Below, in pieces: positions 32,627-42,550 of a stretch of 60,104 nt of DNA (positions within the stretch are counted from its first letter, which is position 1; the number at the start of each line of letters is the position of its first letter). The notes beneath the pieces are model-generated. The model was not told the DNA's origin. It made no database searches and saw only the letters and a list, made by a program, of their open reading frames with translations. Both the position numbers and the translations under genes were made by a program. This DNA comes from Pedobacter borealis DSM 19626 (GTDB lineage: Bacteria; Bacteroidota; Bacteroidia; Sphingobacteriales; Sphingobacteriaceae): the NCBI RefSeq assembly GCF_000708285.2, contig NZ_JAUG01000018.1, positions 1-60,104 of the forward strand, in the 5' to 3' direction.

Positions 32627-35600
32627 ATGTTAGGATTTTTAGCGAAGGTTTTCGGAAGTAAATCAGAAAGAGATATAAAGGCTATTCAGCCATTGGTTGT
32701 TAAAATTAACGAACACTACAGTAAACTATCTGCGCTTAGCAACGATGAGTTACGTGGTAAAACCACAGCATTTAAAGAAAAGATTTCGGCCTTTTTAACC
32801 GAAATTGATGAGAAAATTTCAGCACTAAAAGCTGATGCAGAGAGCGAAGATTTAGATCTTCACCAAAAAACAGCGATTTATGATCAGGTTGATGCCTTAG
32901 GTAAAGAGCGCGATACAGAATTGGAGAAAGTACTTTTGGAAATCCTTCCGGAAGCTTTTGCTGTAATTAAAGAAACTTCTCATCGTTTAAGTGAAAACGA
33001 TTATTTAGAGGTTACCGCAACACAGTTCGATAGAGATTATGCTGCAAGAAAAAACAATGTTAAAATTGTTGGCGATAAGGCACAATGGGCGAATAGGTGG
33101 GATGCTGCAGGAACCGAAGTAGTTTGGAATATGGTGCATTACGATGTACAGCTAATTGGTGGTATTGTATTACACAGCGGTAAAATTGCCGAGATGGCTA
33201 CTGGTGAGGGTAAAACCCTGGTAAGTACATTGCCGGCTTATTTAAATGCATTGGCAGGACAAGGTGTTCATATTGTTACCGTGAATGATTACTTGGCCCG
33301 TCGTGATAGTGAGTGGAATGGCCCATTATTCGAATTCCATGGTTTAAGTGTAGATTGTATTGATAAACATGAGCCAAACTCTGAGGAAAGAAGAAAAGCT
33401 TATGCCGCAGATATTACCTACGGAACCAATAATGAATTCGGTTTTGATTACCTGCGTGACAATATGTCGCAGACACCTGACCAATTGGTGCAGCGCAAGC
33501 AGCATTTTGCAATGGTGGATGAGGTCGATTCAGTTTTAATTGATGATGCCCGTACCCCTTTAATTATCTCAGGTCCGATTCCACGTGGCGATGAACATGA
33601 ATTTTATGAATTAAAACCACGTATCGAACGTTTGGTTAACGCACAAAAAGCTTATGTGACCCAGGCATTAAACGAAGCGAAGAAATTAATCAACGCAGGC
33701 AACAGCGGAACCGAAGAAGGTGAAGGTGGTTTAGCCTTATTACGTGCATACCGTGGTTTGCCAAAAAATAAAGCTTTAATTAAGTTTTTAAGTGAAAGCG
33801 GTGTCCGTGGTTTGTTGTTGAAAACCGAAAACCACTATATGGCAGATCAATCTAAGAATATGCCTAAAGTAGATTCTGAATTGTATTTCTATATCGATGA
33901 GAAAAATAACCAGGTTGAATTAACTGAAAAAGGTATCGAACTGATTACCCAGTCAGGTGAAGATCCCCATTTCTTTGTATTGCCTGATGTAGGTACTGAA
34001 GTAGCAGATTTAGAGAAATCTGACATGCCTTTAGAAGAAAAGGTTGTTCAAAAAGATGCCTTAATGCGCGATTATTCTGTTAAAGCAGAACGTATCCATT
34101 CGGTTAACCAATTATTAAAAGCATATACTTTATTCGAAATTGATGTGGAGTACATCATCGATGAAGGAAAGATTAAAATTGTTGATGAGCAAACAGGTCG
34201 TATTATGGATGGCCGTCGTTACTCTGATGGTTTACACCAGGCAATTGAGGCTAAAGAGAATGTAAAAGTTGAGGATGCTACCCAAACGTATGCAACCGTA
34301 ACCTTGCAAAATTATTTCCGTATGTACCACAAACTTTGTGGTATGACGGGTACTGCAACAACGGAAGCTGGTGAGTTTTGGTCGATCTATAAATTAGATG
34401 TGGTAGAAATTCCAACCAACAGAAACATCTCCAGAAAAGATGAGCAGGATTACGTTTACCGTACTGTTCGTGAAAAATACAACGCTGTTGCTTCAGAAAT
34501 TCAGTTTCTTGTTTTCCCGTATTCTCACTATGAAACAGAATATGAATTGGATAAAGAAGGAAATCCAAAACAAAAAGATGGCAAACCGGTAATCAAATAC
34601 GATCCAACAGGTAGAGCGGTGCCTAAGCTTGATGCTAAAGGTGCATTAATCCCTGCGGTTAATCCTGAAACAGGGCAACTAGAGCCGCAAGCTGGTCGCC
34701 CGGTATTGGTGGGTACAACATCTGTAGAGATTTCTGAGTTGTTAAGCCGTATGCTTAAACTCCGCGGAATTAAACACAATGTATTAAACGCGAAAATGCA
34801 CCAGAAAGAGGCCGATATTGTTGCCGAAGCTGGTCAGGCAGGAACTGTAACCATTGCAACCAACATGGCTGGTCGTGGTACCGATATTAAATTGGGCGCA
34901 GGTGTTAAAGAAGCTGGTGGTTTAGCCATTGTAGGTACCGAGCGTCACGAGTCTCGTCGTGTAGATAGGCAGTTACGTGGTCGTGCAGGTCGTCAGGGCG
35001 ATCCGGGTTCATCTCAGTTCTTCGTTTCATTAGAAGATAACTTAATGCGTTTATTTGGTTCAGAGCGTATTTCTGGTATCATGGTGCGCATGGGTATCGA
35101 AGATGGTGAAGTGATCCAACACTCTATGATTACCAAATCTATCGAACGTGCACAGAAAAAAGTAGAAGAAAACAACTTTGGTATCCGTAAACGTTTATTG
35201 GAGTACGATGATGTGATGAACTCGCAACGTACCGTAATTTATGCTAAACGTAAAAATGCTTTATTTGGCGAGCGTTTAGATGTAGATATGAATAATATGG
35301 TTTTCGATGTTGCTGAAGATATCGTAAGCGAATATAAGCAAGAAGGAAATTACGATGGTTTTAAACTGGAAGTAATTAAAAACTTCTCTTTAGATACGGC
35401 CATTACCGAAAAAGAATTTACTTCAACCAGCATCCCTCAGTTAACTGAAAGGTTATTCGACGAAGCTGAAGCATTTTACACGCGTAAATCGGAAGCCATT
35501 ATCCAACAATCATTACCAGTTTTAACCCAGGTTTATCAGGAACGTGGCGAGCATATCGAACAGATTGTGGTTCCGTTTACTGATGGTATCCGTGGTATTC

Positions 35601-36103
35601 AGGTAGCGGTTGATTTGAAAAAAGCTATCGATAATAAAGGAAAAGAAGTAGTTCGTTCATTCGAAAAAACGATTGTTCTTGCCCTAATCGATGATAGCTG
35701 GAAAGAGCATTTACGCGAAATGGATGATTTGAAGCAATCTGTACAAAATGCAGTTTACGAACAAAAAGATCCATTGGTGATTTATAAAATGGAAGCTTTC
35801 AACCTATTTAAAAACATGCTTAATGCGGTAAATAAAGAAGTAGTAAGTTTCTTATATAAAGGCGGTATTCCGGTTCAGCAAGAGCCAGATCAGGTTAGAG
35901 CAGCACCAGCTCCGGTAAAACAACCGAAGTTGCAAACTACTAAACAAGAATTTGGTAGAGAAGAACCAGGTATCGAATTTGGCGATACGCGTGAGCCCGT
36001 TCCACAACAGCCAATCCGTAAGGAAGCAACCGTTGGCAGAAACGAACCTTGCCCATGCGGTAGCGGTAAAAAATTCAAAAATTGCCACGGCGCTAATTTA
36101 TAA
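32627..36103 (+). CDS. secA: Preprotein translocase ATPase SecA (long Bacteroidota form)
   Basis: This 1158-residue motor drives protein export through SecYEG. Seen in order are Walker A MATGEGKT (about residue 190), DEVD (Walker B), DEQTGR with [15 protein letters not shown], a second helicase half with [10 protein letters not shown] and [14 protein letters not shown], and the C-terminal zinc finger [13 protein letters not shown]. It is longer than the E. coli form because of insertions, including one of about 65 residues near 630-690 rich in Lys and Gly, as usual in this phylum. A terminator follows the gene. Confidence 0.98.
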   Translation: MLGFLAKVFGSKSERDIKAIQPLVVKINEHYSKLSALSNDELRGKTTAFKEKISAFLTEIDEKISALKADAESEDLDLHQKTAIYDQVDALGKERDTELEKVLLEILPEAFAVIKETSHRLSENDYLEVTATQFDRDYAARKNNVKIVGDKAQWANRWDAAGTEVVWNMVHYDVQLIGGIVLHSGKIAEMATGEGKTLVSTLPAYLNALAGQGVHIVTVNDYLARRDSEWNGPLFEFHGLSVDCIDKHEPNSEERRKAYAADITYGTNNEFGFDYLRDNMSQTPDQLVQRKQHFAMVDEVDSVLIDDARTPLIISGPIPRGDEHEFYELKPRIERLVNAQKAYVTQALNEAKKLINAGNSGTEEGEGGLALLRAYRGLPKNKALIKFLSESGVRGLLLKTENHYMADQSKNMPKVDSELYFYIDEKNNQVELTEKGIELITQSGEDPHFFVLPDVGTEVADLEKSDMPLEEKVVQKDALMRDYSVKAERIHSVNQLLKAYTLFEIDVEYIIDEGKIKIVDEQTGRIMDGRRYSDGLHQAIEAKENVKVEDATQTYATVTLQNYFRMYHKLCGMTGTATTEAGEFWSIYKLDVVEIPTNRNISRKDEQDYVYRTVREKYNAVASEIQFLVFPYSHYETEYELDKEGNPKQKDGKPVIKYDPTGRAVPKLDAKGALIPAVNPETGQLEPQAGRPVLVGTTSVEISELLSRMLKLRGIKHNVLNAKMHQKEADIVAEAGQAGTVTIATNMAGRGTDIKLGAGVKEAGGLAIVGTERHESRRVDRQLRGRAGRQGDPGSSQFFVSLEDNLMRLFGSERISGIMVRMGIEDGEVIQHSMITKSIERAQKKVEENNFGIRKRLLEYDDVMNSQRTVIYAKRKNALFGERLDVDMNNMVFDVAEDIVSEYKQEGNYDGFKLEVIKNFSLDTAITEKEFTSTSIPQLTERLFDEAEAFYTRKSEAIIQQSLPVLTQVYQERGEHIEQIVVPFTDGIRGIQVAVDLKKAIDNKGKEVVRSFEKTIVLALIDDSWKEHLREMDDLKQSVQNAVYEQKDPLVIYKMEAFNLFKNMLNAVNKEVVSFLYKGGIPVQQEPDQVRAAPAPVKQPKLQTTKQEFGREEPGIEFGDTREPVPQQPIRKEATVGRNEPCPCGSGKKFKNCHGANL

Positions 36104-36125
36104 TCAAGATATATAATGCTTTACC

Positions 36126-36157
36126 AAGCCCCAAACATTTGTTGGGGCTTTTTTTAT
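36126..36157 (+). terminator. Rho-independent terminator of secA
   Basis: AAGCCCCAA and TTGGGGCTT form a 9-bp stem with a 7-base loop, followed by a run of T residues. It starts 22 bases after the secA stop. Confidence 0.9.
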
Positions 36158-36178
36158 TATGTCATCACATAGATTGAT

Positions 36179-36239
36179 CGTCATTTCGACTGAAGCATGC
36201 CGATTTTTCTTCGGCAGCGGAATGGAGAAATCTTTGAAC
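36179..36239. repeat. CGTCATTTCGACTGAAGC-type repeat (copy 1)
   Basis: It begins CGTCATTTCGACTGAAGC, contains a small palindrome (TGCCGA/TCGGCA), and continues AGCGGAATGGAGAAATC. Related elements occur at 44702-44795 and 59982-60063. It sits directly upstream of the toxin-antitoxin promoter. Confidence 0.65.
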
Positions 36240-36272
36240 TAAAATTAGCCGATTTTTTTATTTTAATTTTAG

Positions 36273-36280
36273 TATTTTTG
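36273..36280 (+). promoter_or_regulatory. -7 promoter box of the toxin-antitoxin operon (TATTTTTG)
   Basis: TATTTTTG matches TAnnTTTG and ends only 3 bases before the antitoxin ATG at 36284. With the usual spacing, transcription would start at or just after the start codon, which implies a leaderless message or a downstream start. Confidence 0.45.
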
Positions 36281-36283
36281 AGT

Positions 36284-36496
36284 ATGAGAACAATAACCTT
36301 AGATATTTTAAACGAAAAGGCGCTAAGTCTTTTAAAGGACCTGGAGCTTCTCAAAGTTATTCGCTTGAGAAAGGATTCTGTTACATCGAATGTAACAGAT
36401 AACGATTTAATCTCAAAATATAAAGGTTCGATGCAAAAACAGCCAATTTCTGATGTTGACGATCAATTAAACAGTATTCGTAACGAGTGGGAGTAG
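36284..36496 (+). CDS. Putative antitoxin of a VapBC-type pair
   Basis: This 70-residue protein starts MRTITLDILNEKALSLLKDL, a beta-strand then helix pattern seen in small antitoxins of this phylum. Its polar C-terminal half (SKYKGSMQKQPISDVDDQLN) is suited to wrap a toxin. I do not recognise a named antitoxin family. It overlaps the PIN toxin gene by 10 bases, the usual arrangement. The ATG at 36284 is preferred because the longer frame runs back through a repeat and the promoter box. Confidence 0.75.
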   Translation: MRTITLDILNEKALSLLKDLELLKVIRLRKDSVTSNVTDNDLISKYKGSMQKQPISDVDDQLNSIRNEWE

Positions 36497-36879
36497 ACTA
36501 TCTTTGGGATACGAATACAGTTATTTATTTCCTTCAGCGGCAATTTACGCCAAGTGCCGAAAAATTTATTGATAGTATTATATCAACCTCTCAGCCTGCC
36601 ATTTCAGCCATCACAGAAATTGAACTTCTTTGTTGGAAATCGGCTAACGATAATGATTTATTAACACTTAGAAACTTTATTAAAGATTCTTATGTGTATG
36701 AACTTGATCAAGGTATAAAAGATCAAACTGCAGAAATACGCAAACATTACAATCTCAAATTGCCGGATGCGATAATTGCAGCAACTGCTATCGTAAATAA
36801 ACTTACCCTTATTACACGGAATACTAAAGACTTCGATAGGCTTTCTAGATTAAAGGTTTTCAATCCCTACGACCAGTAA
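36487..36879 (+). CDS. PIN domain toxin, VapC-like
   Basis: This 130-residue PIN-domain ribonuclease is a likely toxin that cleaves RNA. The acidic metal-binding residues can be placed: YLWDTN (Asp8), AITEIELL (Glu44), LPDAIIAATA (Asp94) and TRNTKDF (Asn112, Asp115). The start is GTG at 36487, inside the end of the antitoxin gene. A terminator follows 40 bases after the stop, so the two genes form a closed operon. Confidence 0.9.
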   Translation: MGVDYLWDTNTVIYFLQRQFTPSAEKFIDSIISTSQPAISAITEIELLCWKSANDNDLLTLRNFIKDSYVYELDQGIKDQTAEIRKHYNLKLPDAIIAATAIVNKLTLITRNTKDFDRLSRLKVFNPYDQ

Positions 36880-36918
36880 GAATTTCTACCCAAATAATAA
36901 CTATTTGTTTAACCCATA

Positions 36919-36954
36919 AAGAATGCCGATTTTTGCAACGATTTCGGCATTCTT
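36919..36954 (+). terminator. Terminator of the toxin-antitoxin operon
   Basis: AAGAATGCCGA and TCGGCATTCTT form a perfect 11-bp stem with a 14-base loop, followed by TGTTGTT. Confidence 0.75.
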
Positions 36955-37019
36955 GTTGTTAAGAAGAAATGAGATGATATTTTATTCATCTGCTCACTAA
37001 ATGCCAAGGTCTTTTACAC

Positions 37020-37463
37020 ATGAAAACAATATTAACTTTTATAGGCTGTTTGTTCCTTTTTACCACTGCTTTTGCACAAAAAGGAGAGGTTACGGTTATA
37101 AAAGATCCCTTAATTGATAGTTTAATTGCCAAACGTTTAGAAGTTTATAAAACTTCTGGAGAGGTAAAACCGGGCAAACCCATTGTTTCCGCCTATGGTT
37201 ACCGCGTACAGATTTTCTATGGGTCAGACCGGCGCGAGGTTTTTAACGAACAGGCAAGGTTTAAAGGACTTTATCCTAAATATAATACCTACCTCGTTTA
37301 TAAAGAACCTAACTATTATGTTCGAGTGGGCGATTTTAGAACACGCTTAGAAGCGCAGCGCCTCATAAACGAACTCAGACCAAACTTCCCGACACTGTTT
37401 ATTTTTAGGGAAAAAATTAATGCACCAAGTTTAGATACCACAACAAGTAATGATCAAAAATAA
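37020..37463 (+). CDS. SPOR domain-containing secreted protein
   Basis: This 147-residue protein has a signal peptide (residues 1-19, ending TTAFAQ). The SPOR domain (about residues 60-130) includes YGYRVQIFYGSDRREVFNE, NYYVRVGDFRTRLEAQ and INELRPNFP. SPOR domains bind denuded peptidoglycan at the division septum. The stop overlaps the start of the M20 peptidase gene by 14 bases, so they are cotranscribed. Confidence 0.92.
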   Translation: MKTILTFIGCLFLFTTAFAQKGEVTVIKDPLIDSLIAKRLEVYKTSGEVKPGKPIVSAYGYRVQIFYGSDRREVFNEQARFKGLYPKYNTYLVYKEPNYYVRVGDFRTRLEAQRLINELRPNFPTLFIFREKINAPSLDTTTSNDQK

Positions 37464-38634
37464 AATCCAAGAACTAGCCGCGAACATTTTTAACGATGTA
37501 GTGGGCTATCGTCAACATATCCATGCCAATCCTGAATTATCTTTCAAAGAATTCGAAACCTCATTGTTCATCAAGGATAAATTAAAAAAATGGGGGATTG
37601 AATATACCGACTGTGCCGATACGGGTGTGGTAGGTTTAATTAAGGGTAACCAGCCATCTGATAAAGTAATTGCTTTACGTGCCGATATGGATGCATTGCC
37701 TATTCATGAAGCAAACGACAAACCTTACCGTTCTAAAAACCATGGTGTAATGCATGCCTGCGGACACGATGTTCACACTTCGTCACTTTTAGGAACAGCT
37801 CATATCCTAAACCAAATGAAAGATGAATTCGGTGGAACTATCAAATTGATCTTCCAACCCGCAGAGGAGTTATTGCCAGGCGGAGCGAGCATCATGATTA
37901 AAGAAGGTGTATTGGAGAATCCAAAACCTGATTATATTGTTGGTCAGCATGTAATGCCGTTAATTGATGTCGGTAAAGTAGGTTTCCGTTCAGGTATTTA
38001 CATGGCCTCAACAGATGAATTATATGTTACTGTAACTGGGAAAGGTGGTCATGGCGCGCAGCCTCACCAAAATATCGATCCGGTTTTAATTGCATCGCAT
38101 ATCATTATTGCTTTGCAACAGATTGTTAGTCGCAATGCCGATCCACGTACACCGTCGGTTTTATCTTTTGGTAAGGTAAATGCCAATGGCGCAACCAACA
38201 TTATCCCGAATGAGGTAAAAATCGAGGGTACGTTTAGAACCTTAGATGAAAACTGGAGAGATGAAGCGCACAAACGCATGAAAAAAATGGCTGAAGGAAT
38301 TGCCGAAAGTATGGGTGGAAGCTGTGATTTTGATATCCATAGAGGTTATCCATTTTTAATTAACGAAGAAAAATTAACAGCAAATGCAAAGGCTTTTGCC
38401 GAAGAATTTTTAGGGAAAGACAATGTGGTTGATTTAGATATCTGGATGGCTGCTGAAGATTTTTCTTTCTACTCGCAGGTAACAGATGCCTGTTTTTATC
38501 GTTTAGGTACTGGGAATGCGGCAAAAGACACACAATATTCGGTACATACACCAAGATTTGATATTGATGAAGATGCCTTGAAAATATCAACAGGATTAAT
38601 GGCCTATATTGCTTTAAAACAATTAGGGAATTAA
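37450..38634 (+). CDS. M20 family metallopeptidase/amidohydrolase
   Basis: This 394-residue protein is of the M20D (hippurate hydrolase/IAA-amino acid hydrolase) type. Metal and active-site segments are RADMDALPI, HACGHDVHTSSLLG, QPAEELLPGGA, VGQHVMP and WMAAEDFSFY. Members hydrolyse N-acyl or amino-acid conjugates; the substrate is not predictable. No signal peptide is seen, so it is probably cytosolic. It overlaps the SPOR gene. Confidence 0.93.
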   Translation: MIKNKIQELAANIFNDVVGYRQHIHANPELSFKEFETSLFIKDKLKKWGIEYTDCADTGVVGLIKGNQPSDKVIALRADMDALPIHEANDKPYRSKNHGVMHACGHDVHTSSLLGTAHILNQMKDEFGGTIKLIFQPAEELLPGGASIMIKEGVLENPKPDYIVGQHVMPLIDVGKVGFRSGIYMASTDELYVTVTGKGGHGAQPHQNIDPVLIASHIIIALQQIVSRNADPRTPSVLSFGKVNANGATNIIPNEVKIEGTFRTLDENWRDEAHKRMKKMAEGIAESMGGSCDFDIHRGYPFLINEEKLTANAKAFAEEFLGKDNVVDLDIWMAAEDFSFYSQVTDACFYRLGTGNAAKDTQYSVHTPRFDIDEDALKISTGLMAYIALKQLGN

Positions 38635-38732
38635 TGATAAGGTGGAGGATGTAAGATGGACGGAATTAATCTTTCTCCCGTTTTACATCTTTCATGATAC
38701 ATTATCCATTTTACCTTTTACATCTACCTTCC

Positions 38733-39674
38733 ATGAAAAAAGTATTTTTGTTATTATTGTTAACGTCGCTCTTTTACACAGGTTTCGCTCAGGAAATCAA
38801 CCGCTTTAATCCTGATACAATTAAAACCATTACGCTCGATTCTGCAGTAAATATCAAGGCCGAAAAATTGAATGTAGAGACCTTTATCAGAAAGGTGATG
38901 TACGATACTTCTTTTTATCAGTCATTTAGGGATATGAAACGTTATTCTTTCATTGCCGAAAACAGGATTTACAGTTACGATAAAAAGAATAAGGTTGATG
39001 GAAAAATTTACCGTAAAATAAGACATAACAATAGCGGTCCTTATAAAATGGAGTATCTGATAAAACAGGATACCGGGAAAATTTATAAGAAAAATGGCAA
39101 ATACCAACTTTATACCGTAGAGATGTTCGATTACATTTTTATGAATGCCTATAACACCGATTTTGTACCCAATGCACCCAAGTCTGACGGAAAGGGCGGA
39201 ACAAATGAAAGTTATAAAGACAAACTCAAAACATTAATCTTTAATCCTGGCCGTCCGGTAAAAGTTCCTTTTATTGGCAGTAAAACCGAAATATTTTCAG
39301 CCAATATGCGCCAGTATTATGATTATGGTTTCACCAGCGGTACCTATCTTGATTCTATTCCGGTTTATCGTTTTAAGGTTTCAGTTAAACCCGATTTAAG
39401 CAGCTGGACAAAAGATGGCATCATGATCAAGGAACTAGTTACCATTTTCGATAAAAGAAATTTCAATATTCTTGGGCGTTATGTAGATATGAAATACAGC
39501 AACATGCTGTTCGATTTTGATGTGCAGATGAATATAGAAATGGGCTATTTCGGAGACGATAAATTACCAACCAAAATTACCTACCAGGGCAACTGGGATT
39601 ATCCTTTCAAAAAGGAAGAACGGGCTAGTTTTTTAATCGTACACAAAGATTATAAACTCGAAAAAGGGAAATAA
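38733..39674 (+). CDS. Secreted protein of unknown function
   Basis: From the ATG at 38733 this is a 313-residue protein with a signal peptide (MKKVFLLLLLTSLFYTGFAQ). The mature part is beta-rich and Lys/Tyr-rich (FRDMKRYSFIAENRIYSYD, KVSVKPDLSSW, VTIFDKRNFNILGRYVDMKY). The pattern resembles DUF-type periplasmic proteins that share LolA-like or outer-membrane beta folds, but I do not recognise a family. The upstream in-frame start lies in non-coding-looking sequence and would bury the signal peptide. Confidence 0.75.
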   Translation: MKKVFLLLLLTSLFYTGFAQEINRFNPDTIKTITLDSAVNIKAEKLNVETFIRKVMYDTSFYQSFRDMKRYSFIAENRIYSYDKKNKVDGKIYRKIRHNNSGPYKMEYLIKQDTGKIYKKNGKYQLYTVEMFDYIFMNAYNTDFVPNAPKSDGKGGTNESYKDKLKTLIFNPGRPVKVPFIGSKTEIFSANMRQYYDYGFTSGTYLDSIPVYRFKVSVKPDLSSWTKDGIMIKELVTIFDKRNFNILGRYVDMKYSNMLFDFDVQMNIEMGYFGDDKLPTKITYQGNWDYPFKKEERASFLIVHKDYKLEKGK

Positions 39675-39726
39675 GGATTGATTGAATTTCTAATACGCGT
39701 TTTAAGGTGCCTTATATCTGGAGAGT

Positions 39727-39855
39727 CGTCACCCTAAATTCATTTCAGGGTCTATTTTGCATGAAAGATGCTGAAATAAATTCAGCATGACGATCGCGTT
39801 GGGGTGAGGGGATGAAAATTAATCATTGAGAATAAATATTAATCGAACTCAGGTT
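39727..39855. repeat. Partial copy of the AACCTGAG element with inner CGTCA palindrome
   Basis: A CGTCA-type palindrome (CGTCACCCTAAATTC to TTCAGCATGACG) occupies 39727-39792. After 49 bases comes ATCGAACTCAGGTT (39842-39855), the right end of the 192-bp element at 31020-31211, at the same spacing. The left end is degenerate. The element ends about 33 bp before the start of the serine hydrolase gene and probably forms part of its promoter region. Confidence 0.65.
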
Positions 39856-39888
39856 ATTATCTTTAAACGATTATTTAAACCGATAAAC

Positions 39889-41457
39889 ATGCAATTCTTT
39901 TCTTCATTGAAATTTAAAATATCATTAGCTTTATCATTGTTTTTGGGTATTCATGTGCATGCACAGGTGCTCACTTCAAAACAGATCGATAGTGTTGTAG
40001 AAAAAACACTCACCACCTTTAATGTTCCCGGAATCGCAGTTTCTGTAATTAAAGACGGTAAAATAATCCATTTAAAAGGTTATGGGGTAAGTTCCATCAA
40101 AACCAATAAAAAGGTTGATGAGAGTACCCTTTTCGGTGTGGCATCAAATACAAAAGCATTCACGGCTGCTGCATTGGGTATGTTGGTTGATGAAAAGAAA
40201 ATTACATGGGATACTAAAGTTACCGATGTAATTCCGGAGTTTAAAATGTACGATGCCTACGTAACCAGCGAATTTACCATCCGCGATCTGCTTACACACC
40301 GCAGTGGTTTAGGTTTAGGGGCTGGCGATTTAATGATCTGGCCAGATTCGTCAACCGTTGATAAAAAGCAATTGATCCATAACCTGCGCTATTTAAAGCC
40401 CGTTTCCTCTTTCCGTACCAAATACGATTACGATAACCTGATGTATATTGTTGCTGGCGATGTGGTAGCAAGGGTTTCAGGAATCACTTATGAAGATTTT
40501 ATTGAAAGCAGGATCATTAAACCATTGGGCATGACTAGAACGGCAGCTTCGTGGTATCGCTTAAAAGACAAATCGAATGTAATTGATGGCCATGCCCCTT
40601 ACGAAGGTAAACTGCTTCCTGTAGGACTAAGCTTCGGAGAGATTGCAAATGCCGCCGGTGGAATTTATTCGAACGTTACCGATATGAGCAAATGGGTAAT
40701 GGCCATGATCAATGGCGGCAAATATGGCGAAACTCTTGACAAGAAATTATTCAGTCCTGCTGTGGCAAGAGAACTATGGACGCCTCAAACCATTATTGCA
40801 GGTGGCAATCCAGCTGCTTTTAGTAGTTATGGATTAGGTTGGTTTTTGAGTAATGTAAATGGCAATTTTCAGGCAACACACACAGGCGGTTTGTCAGGGA
40901 TTGTAACACAGGTAACGATTATTCCAGAGATGAAATTGGGTATTATTGTATTAACCAATCAGCAATCTGGTGCTGCTTTTAATTCGATCACCAATTCGAT
41001 TAAAGATGGTTATCTTGGTATTAAAGGACAGGACAGGATTAAAACCTATAACGATAACAGGCTCAGAAACGAAAAACAGGCTGACGAGATGGTAAGCAAA
41101 GTTTGGAACGATATTGCGGCTCAGCAAAAACTGTCGGTCGCAAAGCCAGATGTTAAACATTATTATGGCATTTTTCATGATGCCTGGTTTGGCGATGTAA
41201 CCATTAGTGAGGTGAACGGCAAGATGCATTTTCAGGCTAAAAACGCTCCAAAATTGAAAGGCGATATGACTTACTACAAAGGAAATACTTTTATTGTGAA
41301 ATGGTATGATAGAAGTTTAGATGCCGATGCTTTTGTTAATTTTAGTTTAGATAACAATGCTTTGGCCGATGGTTTTAAAATAGAAGCGATTTCGCCGCTA
41401 ACCGATTTTAGTTTCGATTTCCAGGACCTGGATTTTAAAAAGACCGATAAAAAATAA
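39889..41457 (+). CDS. Serine hydrolase (beta-lactamase-like) with C-terminal DUF3471-type domain
   Basis: From the ATG at 39889 this is a 522-residue secreted protein with a signal peptide ending HVHAQ. The beta-lactamase fold shows SxxK as SNTK (Ser86, Lys89), YxN as YDN in YDYDNLMY, and HTGG near the end of the catalytic domain. A C-terminal domain of about 110 residues (KHYYGIFHDAWFGDVTISE) fits DUF3471. These are usually esterases or peptidases in the periplasm. Upstream in-frame codons lie in a repeat, so the later start is chosen. Confidence 0.88.
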   Translation: MQFFSSLKFKISLALSLFLGIHVHAQVLTSKQIDSVVEKTLTTFNVPGIAVSVIKDGKIIHLKGYGVSSIKTNKKVDESTLFGVASNTKAFTAAALGMLVDEKKITWDTKVTDVIPEFKMYDAYVTSEFTIRDLLTHRSGLGLGAGDLMIWPDSSTVDKKQLIHNLRYLKPVSSFRTKYDYDNLMYIVAGDVVARVSGITYEDFIESRIIKPLGMTRTAASWYRLKDKSNVIDGHAPYEGKLLPVGLSFGEIANAAGGIYSNVTDMSKWVMAMINGGKYGETLDKKLFSPAVARELWTPQTIIAGGNPAAFSSYGLGWFLSNVNGNFQATHTGGLSGIVTQVTIIPEMKLGIIVLTNQQSGAAFNSITNSIKDGYLGIKGQDRIKTYNDNRLRNEKQADEMVSKVWNDIAAQQKLSVAKPDVKHYYGIFHDAWFGDVTISEVNGKMHFQAKNAPKLKGDMTYYKGNTFIVKWYDRSLDADAFVNFSLDNNALADGFKIEAISPLTDFSFDFQDLDFKKTDKK

Positions 41458-41473
41458 CCTAACCAATTATACA

Positions 41474-42133
41474 ATGAAAACATTATTTAAAACGAGTATT
41501 TTACTAAGCTTTTGCTTAATTGCATTAACATCAATGACATTTAAACCAAAACGGATTATCTTTTTCGGCGACTCGATTACCCAACAGGGTGTTTCTAAAA
41601 ACGGATATGTAACCCTGATCAAAAAATCGCTTGATTCTACTAAATATGATGTAATTGGGGCCGGAATTGGCGGCAACAAGGTTTACGATTTATACCTGCG
41701 TTTAGAAGATGATGTGCTGAACAAGAAACCCGATTTAGTGGTGATTTATGTCGGTATTAATGATGTTTGGCACAAACAATCTTCTCATACCGGAACCGAT
41801 TATGACAAATATTTAAAGTTTTATCAGGCGCTGATCAATAAAATTCAGGGTGTAGGTAGCAAAGTGGTATTGGTTACTCCATCAGTTGTTGGTGAGAAAA
41901 AAGATGGTACGAATGAGCTAGATGCCGATTTGAATAAATATGCTGAAGGGATTAGAACATTAGCTGCAAAAAATAATCTTCCTGTATGCGATTTAAGGAA
42001 AACTTTTGCAGAGTACGAGGCAAAAAATAATCCAGAGGATAAAGAAAAAGGCATTTTAACTGTTGATAGAGTGCATCTAAATGAAACAGGTAATAAATTG
42101 GTTGCCGATCAGTTATTGCCTTTAGTAAAATAG
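41474..42133 (+). CDS. SGNH/GDSL hydrolase family protein
   Basis: This 219-residue protein has a signal peptide or anchor (residues 1-22). Block I is FFGDSITQQG (Ser34), block II is IGAGIGGNKVYDL, block III is YVGINDVWH, and block V is DRVHLNETGNK with catalytic Asp and His. Such enzymes are esterases, often acting on acetylated sugars. It follows the serine hydrolase by 16 bases, so the two are likely cotranscribed and may both remove ester groups (inference). Confidence 0.92.
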   Translation: MKTLFKTSILLSFCLIALTSMTFKPKRIIFFGDSITQQGVSKNGYVTLIKKSLDSTKYDVIGAGIGGNKVYDLYLRLEDDVLNKKPDLVVIYVGINDVWHKQSSHTGTDYDKYLKFYQALINKIQGVGSKVVLVTPSVVGEKKDGTNELDADLNKYAEGIRTLAAKNNLPVCDLRKTFAEYEAKNNPEDKEKGILTVDRVHLNETGNKLVADQLLPLVK

Positions 42134-42142
42134 AAAAATATT

Positions 42143-42200
42143 CGTCATTGCGAACCGAAGAAGGGGATTGTGCGATGGAGTGAAGCAATCTTTCCAGTTT
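42143..42200. repeat. CGTCATTGCGAAC-type repeat left of the GIY-YIG gene
   Basis: This 58-bp repeat begins CGTCATTGCGAACCGAAG and continues to GAAGCAATCTTTCC. It matches 42551-42608 with three differences. The two copies stand in the same orientation on either side of the GIY-YIG gene. Confidence 0.85.
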
Positions 42201-42217
42201 AACAGATCAAAATAATA

Positions 42218-42517
42218 ATGGAAAGAGGAGGGACAGTTTACATTATTACTAATTTTACTCATACTACATTATATGTCGGAGTTACTTCAGATTTAATGTT
42301 TAGGATAAAAGAGCATAGAGATAAGGAATATCCGAAATCTTTTTCGGCTAAATATAACATGGACAAACTTGTTTATTTTTGTTCTTATGATTCGATAGAG
42401 GAAGCAATTGCTGAAGAAAAGAGAATTAAGGGTGGAAGCCGTAAAAAAAAGATAAAATTAATAGAATCCATGAATCCTGAATGGAAGGATTTATGGGAGA
42501 TAGTGAAAGAATGGTAA
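42218..42517 (+). CDS. GIY-YIG nuclease family protein
   Basis: This 99-residue single-domain protein has the GIY-YIG variant VYIITN followed by LYVGVTSDL, then RIKEHRDKE and a conserved Glu in EAIAEEKRIKGG. It is of the UPF0213/YhbQ type. The metal-binding Glu and Arg appear present, so it could cut DNA. It is closely flanked by CGTCATTGCGAAC repeats (direct copies left and right, and an inverted arm on the right), unlike any other gene in the window. Function is unknown; a link to these repeats is an inference. Confidence 0.88.
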   Translation: MERGGTVYIITNFTHTTLYVGVTSDLMFRIKEHRDKEYPKSFSAKYNMDKLVYFCSYDSIEEAIAEEKRIKGGSRKKKIKLIESMNPEWKDLWEIVKEW

Positions 42518-42550
42518 ATATCAGTTACACCATTGTAGATTAAAATGTAT

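Noticed and set aside
39826..39888. Longer N terminus for the second serine hydrolase
   Set aside because: The codons come from an AACCTGAG-type repeat end and would bury the signal peptide.
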